The notes beneath the pieces were generated by a model. That model did no database searches and was not told where the DNA came from. It saw nothing but the letters and a program-made list of their open reading frames with translations. From assembly GCA_002417975.1 (NCBI GenBank), contig DIDE01000030.1, positions 1,212 through 13,406 of the forward strand: DNA of 12,195 bases. The letters are read 5' to 3'. Position numbers and translations under genes: made by a program. Within the stretch, counting starts at the first letter, position 1. Every line of letters starts with the position of its first letter. Origin of the DNA: Eggerthellaceae bacterium UBA5808. Its GTDB lineage: Bacteria; Actinomycetota; Coriobacteriia; Coriobacteriales; Eggerthellaceae. Of the stretch, positions 1 to 5,572 are shown in pieces.

Positions 1-350
1 ATGAGCGAATTCGTACGATCGCCTCGCAAGCCGAAGGATTCATCTATTGCATTTCTTCCCTTGGCGTTACCGGAGTACGCGATACGTTTTCGACCGATAT
101 CGGCACAATGATCGAGACGGTGCGATCGGCATCCGATCTCCCCTGCGCTGTTGGATTTGGCATCTCGACGCCGCAGCAAGCATCCGATATGGCACACATT
201 TCTGATGGAGCTATTGTTGGTTCAGCTATTGTTAAGATCGTTGCTCAATACGGCAAGGATTCGGTTGACCAGGTATCTTCCTATGTTGCACGCATGAAAG
301 CAGCAGTTGCCGCATGTGATACGCCCCGTGCTCGTTTGCCTCGCTCGTAG
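1..350 (+). CDS. trpA: Tryptophan synthase alpha chain, C-terminal part (gene enters from the left edge)
   Basis: TrpA cleaves indole-3-glycerol phosphate to indole and glyceraldehyde-3-phosphate in the cytoplasmic alpha2beta2 tryptophan synthase. The open frame begins at base 3 with no start in the window and gives 115 residues, a little under half of a usual ~265-residue chain. Seen directly: GFIYCISSLGVTGVR, which is the beta-6/loop-6 segment of the TIM barrel, then VGFGIST and GAIVGSAIVKI, which are the two glycine-rich phosphate-binding strands at the C-terminal end of the barrel. The frame ends at TAG 348-350. An internal ATG at 108 is not the start, because family-conserved sequence continues upstream of it. 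No other trp gene follows, so this is probably the last gene of a trp operon. A strong inverted repeat begins about 100 bases downstream. The identification is secure; the gene is partial only because of the window edge. Confidence 0.93.
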   Translation, partial: ERIRTIASQAEGFIYCISSLGVTGVRDTFSTDIGTMIETVRSASDLPCAVGFGISTPQQASDMAHISDGAIVGSAIVKIVAQYGKDSVDQVSSYVARMKAAVAACDTPRARLPRS

Positions 351-371
351 GAATGCGCCTGCTGTAAACTG

Positions 372-423
372 TCTTGCAACGTGTTCTTGCAACGTGCACT
401 CGTAACGAACACTCGTAACGCGC
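372..423. repeat. Four tandem 13-bp units
   Basis: The units are TCTTGCAACGTGT (372-384), TCTTGCAACGTGC (385-397), ACTCGTAACGAAC (398-410) and ACTCGTAACGCGC (411-423). They form two pairs of near-identical copies sharing the core GYAACG. The array lies 22 bases after the trpA stop. No function is evident. Confidence 0.8.
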
Positions 424-447
424 ACTACCAGAAAGTCACATCACCAA

Positions 448-483
448 TCGCACCCTACCGATCACACGATCAGCAGGGTGCGA
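448..483. terminator. Inverted repeat downstream of trpA, possible terminator
   Basis: TCGCACCCT (448-456) is perfectly complementary to AGGGTGCGA (475-483). The 18-nt loop contains a weak inner GATC/GATC pairing. The downstream sequence CGTTTATG has only three consecutive T residues, so this is not a textbook intrinsic terminator. It could end or stabilise the trp transcript. Confidence 0.45.
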
Positions 484-648
484 CGTTTATGATACGGATT
501 CATTTTCTAACCGCACTATCTTGGTATGAATCATCTCTGAATGCAGCATCTCTGGATATAGCCCAACAGAGACATGCACTGTTGAGACATACAGATATCA
601 TCAATATAGAACTATCGAATGAATCCTGACGAGAACATATGGCATCGA

Positions 649-797
649 GACGTATGCGTATACACAATGTAGCTCATCAAATACAGTTCGATTACGAATT
701 ATGCTGTTGTGACGTATGCGTATCCACAATGTAGCTCTATCAAATACAGTTCGATGACGAATTATGCTGTTGTGACGTATGCGTATCCACAATGTAC
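649..797. repeat. 62/63-bp direct tandem repeat, 2.4 copies
   Basis: Copy 1 is 649-710 (62 bp), copy 2 is 711-773 (63 bp) and a partial third copy is 774-797. Copies 1 and 2 differ by two substitutions and one inserted T. Each full unit contains an imperfect hairpin, ACAG-TTCG then CGAA...CTGT. Each unit opens with GACGTATGCGTAT. Near-identity implies a recent duplication. Confidence 0.9.
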
Positions 798-973
798 TAG
801 CTTTGAATGAAGTGCTGGCAAATAGAAGCCGATTCGTGTTTTACAACTTTAGACAATAGGTAAAACGTCTCCATAACACCTGGTGAAAAGCGCGACCTAT
901 AGGGTTCGGAAAATGACCGATACCATGTGGGTGAAAAAATCTCGCGTTTCGGCCTCTGCTTGCCATCGTGCCG

Positions 974-1012
974 CACATCCGTCGCAACAAACGGCATGTT
1001 TGTTGCGATGTG
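974..1012. terminator. Strong orphan hairpin in the intergenic region
   Basis: TCGCAACAAAC (982-992), a 5-nt loop (993-997) and GTTTGTTGCGA (998-1008) form a perfect 11-bp stem. It extends with CACAT (974-978) pairing to ATGTG (1008-1012) if four bases bulge on the left arm. ATTTTGTTAT follows on the plus strand, giving moderate resemblance to an intrinsic terminator. No gene ends nearby, so what it would terminate is unclear. Confidence 0.5.
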
Positions 1013-1107
1013 ACTACATTTTGTTATAGCAATTGGAGATATAGCACTTAATAGCAGTGACCTACTACCACATGCATCCTATACGTCATGATCCATCATT
1101 AGAGTAC

Positions 1108-1376
1108 CTTTGGCCTGGCACATTCTTGACCCGTACGCTCTTGACCTAGTGCGTTTCTAACCTAGCATGATCTTAACCTGGTGCCATCTTAACCTAAGGC
1201 ACTCCTGACCTAGTGCGTTTCTAACCTAACACGCTCCTAATCTGATGTCATCTTGGCCTAGTGCGATCTTGGCCTAGTGCGATCTTGGCCTAGTGCGATC
1301 TTGGCCTAGTGACCTCCCAACCTGGTGCGCTTCTAGCCTAACAGTTTCCTCGATCTGATAGTCTTCCGCCTAATCA
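1108..1376. repeat. Degenerate array of about 17 direct units, 15-17 bp each
   Basis: The consensus unit is CTTGGCCTAGTGCGAT. Three perfect copies lie at 1252-1267, 1268-1283 and 1284-1299, with a near copy at 1300-1315. On both sides are diverged units such as CTTGACCTAGTGCGTTT, CTTAACCTGGTGCCAT and CTAACCTAACACGCT, always keeping a C-Y-T-R-R/N-C-C-T core at about 16-bp steps. CTAG, often a rare tetranucleotide in bacterial DNA, occurs at least seven times. The period is not a multiple of three and stops occur in every frame, so the array is not coding. It ends about 65 bases before the dehydratase start. Confidence 0.88.
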
Positions 1377-1410
1377 GCTGCGATCAGCTGTAATCAGCTG
1401 TAATCAACGG
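1371..1410. repeat. Four tandem decamers with a CAGCTG core
   Basis: The units are TAATCAGCTG (1371-1380), CGATCAGCTG (1381-1390), TAATCAGCTG (1391-1400) and TAATCAACGG (1401-1410). CAGCTG is self-complementary, so three palindromic hexamers sit one helical turn apart, on one DNA face, 23-60 bases upstream of the next gene's ribosome site. This could be a cooperative protein-binding site; that is inference. Confidence 0.8.
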
Positions 1411-1442
1411 CTATCATAGGAGCATCACAAAAAGGAGCAAAT

Positions 1443-2744
1443 GTGGATATCGTAGCAACCTTCGGACATATGATTTCATCAACCGTCAAGGAACACCCAC
1501 GAAGCGCACGCCGTCTCCTCCTTGCTGGATATGCAGCTCAACAAGGTATGCTGCGTGCCCATCCAACATCTTACTTGCCTCCTTCTCGTCTATACATTGC
1601 ACAAACAACTATGCGATCCGTACGATCAGCACTCGCACATCCACAGTCTGCCGCAGCAGTGAGTCTCTTCACGCCTTGCGAGCCACTCCACGCGCTCGGT
1701 ATAACACCGTGTTCAGTTGAGACGCTATCGGCTTTTCTTGCAGGAACAAAATGCGAGCAATACTTTTTGCACCTCGCTGAACAGGAAGGATTCCCCGACA
1801 CACTCTGCTCATACCATCGCATCTTTTTAGGAGCACTCAGATCTGGACTTGTCCCTGCACCCGCTCTTGCAATCTATACAACGATCGCTTGCGATGGCAA
1901 CATGATTACTTTTTCCGATATACACGAACATCTTCATGTACCAACATTTTGTATAGACGTGCCTTACGAGCGAAGCGACGATGCTGTTCACGAGGTCGCC
2001 CAGCAGATCAAAGCAATGGTCGAATTCATCCAGGACGCAACAGGGCAAACCATTACCCATGATCAACTATGCTCAAGCGTTGTAGCAACGCAGCACACCG
2101 CAGCATCGTATATGCATGCACTCCGACAGCAAAAAGGACGCCGTCTCGCAAGTGATGTAACAACCGAAATGTATACCGTCTTAGGCAATCACATTTTCCT
2201 TGGCTCACCTCAAGCAGAACGCTTTGCGCACATGCTTGATGACGATATGAAATCAGCACCACAAAGCGATGCACGGCGCCTATTGTGGATGCATCTCATG
2301 CCGAACATGCACGAGCCCGTCATCGAACGCCTTGATAATAATGATCATGCATTCATTACTGCATGCGATCTCGCAACCGATGGCTTCGACCTGTCAATCG
2401 ATCCTTCGCATCCTTACGAAGCTATGGCGCGCCGCCTCGTCTATTCGTCGTTTAATGGATCGTCAGATCTGCGTATACAACGAGCACTCGCACTCGCGGA
2501 AGAGACCGACGCACAGGGAGCGATTCTCTTTGCTCACTGGGGATGCAAGTCGACCATTGGAGCTGCCTACCTTATACAGAAACAGCTAGAGGACGCAGGA
2601 CTTCCCTGCTTGGTGCTCGATGGCGACGGGTGCGATCGCACCAACAACAATGATGGACAAACAGCCACACGCCTTGATGCATTCTTTGAACAGATTGACG
2701 CAAAGCGCAGCAACACCCATACAGGCAAGGAGCACTACGCATGA
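1443..2744 (+). CDS. 2-hydroxyacyl-CoA dehydratase D-family subunit (HgdB/FldC/YjiM-like)
   Basis: This 433-residue protein belongs to the family whose members hold low-potential Fe-S clusters and either dehydrate 2-hydroxyacyl-CoA thioesters or perform related reductions after one-electron priming by an ATP-dependent activase. Seen directly: FTPCEPLHALGI with Cys79, LCSYHR with Cys122 and AHWGCKSTIG with Cys368. These are the three cysteines expected to bind the cluster. The family C-terminal pattern follows, with LVLDGDGCDRTNNNDGQT and then a TRLDAFFE helix. The start is GTG at 1443, chosen because AGGAG (1433-1437) lies 5 bases upstream; the ATG at 1441 is in another frame and stops after four codons. 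Length is normal for a subunit. The stop TGA overlaps the next start (ATGA at 2741-2744), so the two genes are translationally coupled and probably form a complex. The substrate cannot be deduced. Family is confident; enzyme identity is open. Confidence 0.85.
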   Translation: MDIVATFGHMISSTVKEHPRSARRLLLAGYAAQQGMLRAHPTSYLPPSRLYIAQTTMRSVRSALAHPQSAAAVSLFTPCEPLHALGITPCSVETLSAFLAGTKCEQYFLHLAEQEGFPDTLCSYHRIFLGALRSGLVPAPALAIYTTIACDGNMITFSDIHEHLHVPTFCIDVPYERSDDAVHEVAQQIKAMVEFIQDATGQTITHDQLCSSVVATQHTAASYMHALRQQKGRRLASDVTTEMYTVLGNHIFLGSPQAERFAHMLDDDMKSAPQSDARRLLWMHLMPNMHEPVIERLDNNDHAFITACDLATDGFDLSIDPSHPYEAMARRLVYSSFNGSSDLRIQRALALAEETDAQGAILFAHWGCKSTIGAAYLIQKQLEDAGLPCLVLDGDGCDRTNNNDGQTATRLDAFFEQIDAKRSNTHTGKEHYA

Positions 2745-4885
2745 TGTTTTATACCTGCAAATACGCGCCAATCGAACTCTTTGCTGGCTTTGGTGAACCA
2801 TGTCAAGCGCTCGAATATACAACTGATAGCGATAGCTCATGCTCTTCGGTAATCCATGACAATCTATGTGAATACGGGAAAGCCCTCTTGCAGTCGGTTC
2901 TTGACGGAACAGTCGATCAGCTAGTAATCGTTAACTGTTGCGACACAACACGACGTATATATGAAGCCATCGCGTCGCTTCATCGCTGTTCATTTGTATA
3001 TTTGCTCGATCTACCTCATTGCGATGGAACGTGCGCAATCGAGGCATTGGCCATATCTCTGCAACATCTCAAAAATGCTTATGCAAAGACAACCGGACGA
3101 TCATTTGACGTAGCACGCTGTCGTAATGCTTTAGCAGCCAAGGAGCAGGCAGCATCAGTGCCAAATGCATCAGTACCAAACGCATCCAGAAATGCCCGTA
3201 TCATGCAAAGTCTGGAGACATCAGTACCAAGTGCATCAATACCAGGCACATCCACACCAGACCCGCGCAGTTACGACACTCCCTATATCGGTATCATGGG
3301 AGCACGCGTTAGCCCCCCGCTTCGTCAGATGATCGCCGAGACAATGCCGCTTCCTGTTCGTAATTTCACCTGTACAGGATCTCGTATGCTTCGCTGGAAT
3401 GATGACCTTGAGTCATTCAGTAACATCACGGCAAACAAAAGTCTATCTGATGTCAACGCATTCGATAAAGATACGCCTAATGTCAGTGAGCATAATAAGG
3501 TTTCGTCCACTATAAGCATGCGCGACCAGGCGGATACGCCTGACGAACATGACTTTTTTATTCACTATGCTGCAGCGCTTCTTAAGCAAATACCCTGTGC
3601 ACGAATGGCAGATTCATCACAACGAATGCACTTGCTCGACGATCCGGCCATGAAGGGCATCGTATATCACACGCTAAGATTCTGCGACTTTTATGGAAGC
3701 GAATACGCCACAATCGCCGCACGAACTTCGCTTCCGCTCTTACGTCTCGAAAGCGATTACACACGGCAAGGCGAAGAACAACTTCGCACGCGCATCGAAG
3801 CCTTTGCGGAAGAGTGCAGCAATCTAGTACCTTATAAAGGTGACGGTCAAAACGAAGCAAGTTCTAGCCAAAGAGGATATAATCTTCGGGATGAAATCGG
3901 TGCAAAGGTACAAGGTAACAAAACAACTATCCCACCTTTAACAACAAAGTCACACAGCACAAGAGGCGCAGAAACAAAGGGCGATACAGCTAGGAACCCA
4001 TCTTCGACAATAAGAATGCCAGATGAGAACAGCATAGGAACAAGAAACAATGCAACAACGAGGCATACAGTAATGGCAAAAGCGAGCGAAGTATCCACGC
4101 ACACAACCTACGTAGCAGGTATCGACAGCGGATCAACAAGTACCGATGTCGTCATTCTTGATGGCCAACGCACTATCGTCGCCAGCACCATCACTTCTAC
4201 AGGAAGTGGCGCATCGCGTAGCGCCGAAAAGGGACTGCAAACAGCGCTCGATCGCTGCAGGTTGTCCCGCTCCGATATAAAGCGCATCGTCGCAACGGGA
4301 TACGGTCGCCATTCAATCGAGTTATGCGATCAGGATATTACCGAAATCACCTGTCATGCACGCGGCGCTCATTTTTTGGATCCCAGCGTACGTACTATCG
4401 TCGACATTGGCGGGCAGGACAGCAAAGTCATTTTTCTTGACGACCACGGAGACGTTGCTCATTTTGTCATGAACGATAAGTGCGCCGCAGGAACAGGACG
4501 ATTCTTGGAAATGATGGCACGAACGCTCGGTCTATCACTCGACGATATGGCAGCCATCCCCTACAGCCAGCATCAAGCAACTCCTTTATCGAGCACCTGC
4601 TCAGTCTTTGCCGAATCGGAAGTCGTCTCGCTTATCGCTCGTGATACAGACCCAAAAGCAATCGTCTGTGGCGTCGATCAATCCGTTGCCCATCGTAGCG
4701 CCATGATGACGCACCGTTATTCGGCTGAGCCATCAATTATGATGACTGGCGGTGTTGCTCGCAACAAAGGAGTCGTCGCAGCGCTTGCACACGAGTTAGA
4801 ACAGCCTGTCAAAACTGACCCGCGCGCACAATCATGCGGGGCAATTGGAGCCGCACTCTACGCCTTAGACGAGATCGAAAAGTAG
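2741..4885 (+). CDS. Fused dehydratase D-type subunit plus ASKHA activase (HgdB-HgdC-like)
   Basis: This 714-residue protein joins two normally separate partners. Residues 1 to about 362 resemble a short dehydratase D subunit: YAPIELFAGFGEPC (Cys21), NLCEYGKALL (Cys43), VIVNCCDTTRRIYEAI, GIMGARVSPPL, RFCDFYG (Cys315) and an RIEAFAEE tail. Residues about 456-714 are a complete activator ATPase: GIDSGSTSTDVVILD (phosphate 1), DIGGQDSKV (phosphate 2), NDKCAAGTGRF (Cys581) and STCSVFAESEV (Cys620), the two cysteines that bind a subunit-bridging [4Fe-4S] cluster in HgdC, then MMTGGVARNKGV (adenosine site). Three insertions stand out: an [A/T]-S-x-P-x pentapeptide stretch (138-174), a polar insert (about 222-270) and a Ser/Thr/Asn-rich linker (about 363-455). 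The start ATG 2741 is preceded by AAGGAG (2727-2732). The activase presumably primes the dehydratase subunits electronically; substrate unknown. Confidence 0.85.
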   Translation: MMFYTCKYAPIELFAGFGEPCQALEYTTDSDSSCSSVIHDNLCEYGKALLQSVLDGTVDQLVIVNCCDTTRRIYEAIASLHRCSFVYLLDLPHCDGTCAIEALAISLQHLKNAYAKTTGRSFDVARCRNALAAKEQAASVPNASVPNASRNARIMQSLETSVPSASIPGTSTPDPRSYDTPYIGIMGARVSPPLRQMIAETMPLPVRNFTCTGSRMLRWNDDLESFSNITANKSLSDVNAFDKDTPNVSEHNKVSSTISMRDQADTPDEHDFFIHYAAALLKQIPCARMADSSQRMHLLDDPAMKGIVYHTLRFCDFYGSEYATIAARTSLPLLRLESDYTRQGEEQLRTRIEAFAEECSNLVPYKGDGQNEASSSQRGYNLRDEIGAKVQGNKTTIPPLTTKSHSTRGAETKGDTARNPSSTIRMPDENSIGTRNNATTRHTVMAKASEVSTHTTYVAGIDSGSTSTDVVILDGQRTIVASTITSTGSGASRSAEKGLQTALDRCRLSRSDIKRIVATGYGRHSIELCDQDITEITCHARGAHFLDPSVRTIVDIGGQDSKVIFLDDHGDVAHFVMNDKCAAGTGRFLEMMARTLGLSLDDMAAIPYSQHQATPLSSTCSVFAESEVVSLIARDTDPKAIVCGVDQSVAHRSAMMTHRYSAEPSIMMTGGVARNKGVVAALAHELEQPVKTDPRAQSCGAIGAALYALDEIEK
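3152..3262 (+). repeat. 15-bp coding repeats giving [A/T]-S-x-P-x pentapeptides
   Basis: Units lie at 3152-3166, 3167-3181, 3218-3232, 3233-3247 and 3248-3262 (ASVPN, ASVPN, TSVPS, ASIPG, TSTPD). A 36-base diverged stretch separates the second and third. The repeat is in frame inside the dehydratase-like domain of the fusion protein and looks like a slippage-generated low-complexity insert. Confidence 0.85.
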
Positions 4886-5098
4886 CAGCTAAAAAGTAGT
4901 AGTTATATACCTTTTCGTATGATCGAATGACAATTGGTTATGACAATAAATAACACCCCCGTAGCCTACTGCATAATCTCTCTACAACTATGTGGATTTG
5001 TCTCAACATAAAAAATTTTTACCGCGAAAAGAGCGCTAAAATTCGCGCTATTTCGCCTCAAATCAGTCCACAACGCATCTCGTTCAATACGTCCCATA

Positions 5099-5115
5099 GG
5101 CATTATCCGAATGCC
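5099..5115 (+). terminator. Possible weak terminator after the dehydratase operon
   Basis: GGCATT (5099-5104), a 5-nt loop and AATGCC (5110-5115) form a 6-bp stem followed by CTTTAAAATAAG. The stem is short and the T run brief. It lies 214 bases after the operon stop, so the assignment is tentative. Confidence 0.35.
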
Positions 5116-5194
5116 CTTTAAAATAAGATATAAACACCTGTAATTCACTCATGAAAACGATGTATTCAGCTAGCTTTTGCACTTCATTTCGTTA

Positions 5195-5224
5195 TTGATA
5201 CTTTTATACGAATATAACTATATG
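5195..5224 (+). promoter_or_regulatory. Candidate nrdDG promoter
   Basis: TTGATA (5195-5200) matches the -35 consensus at 5 of 6 bases. TATATG (5219-5224) lies after an 18-base spacer, or CTATAT after 17. The -10 falls inside the first NrdR-like box, as expected for repression. The -10 match is weak, so the exact start is uncertain. Confidence 0.45.
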
Positions 5225-5230
5225 TAGTGG
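5215..5230. promoter_or_regulatory. NrdR-like box 1
   Basis: TAACTATATGTAGTGG contains the near-palindrome CTATATGTAG (5218-5227) and matches the NrdR operator consensus (ACACTATATATAGTGT-like) at most core positions. NrdR represses ribonucleotide reductase genes when dATP/ATP ratios signal sufficiency. Box 2 lies 32 bp away centre to centre. Confidence 0.65.
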
Positions 5231-5246
5231 GTATATCTTTTAATAC

Positions 5247-5262
5247 CATCTATATATAAGTA
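5247..5262. promoter_or_regulatory. NrdR-like box 2
   Basis: CATCTATATATAAGTA carries CTATATATAA (5250-5259). Its centre is 32 bp, about three helical turns, from box 1. Known NrdR sites come as pairs on the same DNA face at this spacing, and the downstream genes are nrdD and nrdG. Together these make NrdR control likely. Confidence 0.6.
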
Positions 5263-5312
5263 TTTAATGACATATGGACATGCCCGTAATCCTCGAAAGT
5301 CAAGACTTGCTC

Positions 5313-5331
5313 TTACTCTTTTTAAGAGTAA
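5313..5331. other. Perfect 8-bp hairpin in the nrdD leader
   Basis: TTACTCTT (5313-5320), a TTT loop and AAGAGTAA (5324-5331) form an AT-rich hairpin downstream of the NrdR boxes. It has no T-tract typical of a terminator. Its role is unknown. Confidence 0.5.
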
Positions 5332-5572
5332 AACTAATACCATTCAATCAAGGGAATCAGCACGCCCGTAACCGTGATGTTCTCCATCGAAATTAGACTG
5401 AGAGAACTCCTTATGCGGCACCACCCCTTGATGCGGGAGATCGAGAATCACGTCGATCATATTGAGCACAGAGCTCGACCGACGGCACAATAGCAGCGGG
5501 CGATTGGCACGGCACACATCATGCCGCGCGGTAGAACAATCACTCAGCGTACGATGAACAAATGGGAGAGAT

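Larger units (their letters stand above)
351..1442. other. 1.1-kb repeat-rich non-coding region between trpA and the dehydratase operon
   Basis: I see no credible gene here on either strand. Short open frames lack a ribosome site and any family resemblance, and those across 601-792 exist only because a 62-bp unit is duplicated. The region contains, in order, 13-bp repeats (372-423), a 9-bp-stem inverted repeat (448-483), a short 15-bp-spaced direct repeat of CATCTCTG (532-539 and 547-554), 62/63-bp repeats (649-797), a long hairpin (974-1012), a degenerate 15-17-bp array (1108-1376) and a decamer array (1371-1410). The families share no unit, which suggests several independent expansion events in one non-coding stretch. 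Confidence 0.8.
4886..5572. other. 687-base intergenic region: NrdR-type control region and long nrdD leader
   Basis: No convincing gene on either strand. The first 200 bases are AT-rich with a weak stem (AGCGC...GCGCT near 5036-5053) and a terminator-like hairpin at 5099-5115. A promoter with paired NrdR-like boxes follows at about 5195-5260. The last ~310 bases would be transcribed as an nrdD leader and contain several competing complementary segments. Confidence 0.65.

Noticed and set aside
601..792. Minus-strand open frame with an internally repeated peptide
   Set aside because: It exists only because the 62/63-bp DNA unit is duplicated; no ribosome site and no coding character.
797..997. 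Minus-strand open frame of 66 codons
   Set aside because: It begins within the long hairpin, lacks a ribosome site and resembles no family.
649..1410. CRISPR array
   Set aside because: The 62-bp, 16-bp and 10-bp arrays have no unique spacers between constant repeats and no cas genes are present.
840..1442. T-box or other riboswitch upstream of the dehydratase
   Set aside because: I looked for a T-box bulge-type sequence and cobalamin-type boxes and found none.
4966..5148. Minus-strand open frame of 60 codons between the dehydratase operon and nrdD
   Set aside because: No ribosome site upstream of its ATG and no recognisable composition or motif.
5281..5572. Adenosylcobalamin riboswitch for nrdD
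   Set aside because: No B12-box-like sequence is visible, and the enzyme is the glycyl-radical class, which does not use cobalamin.
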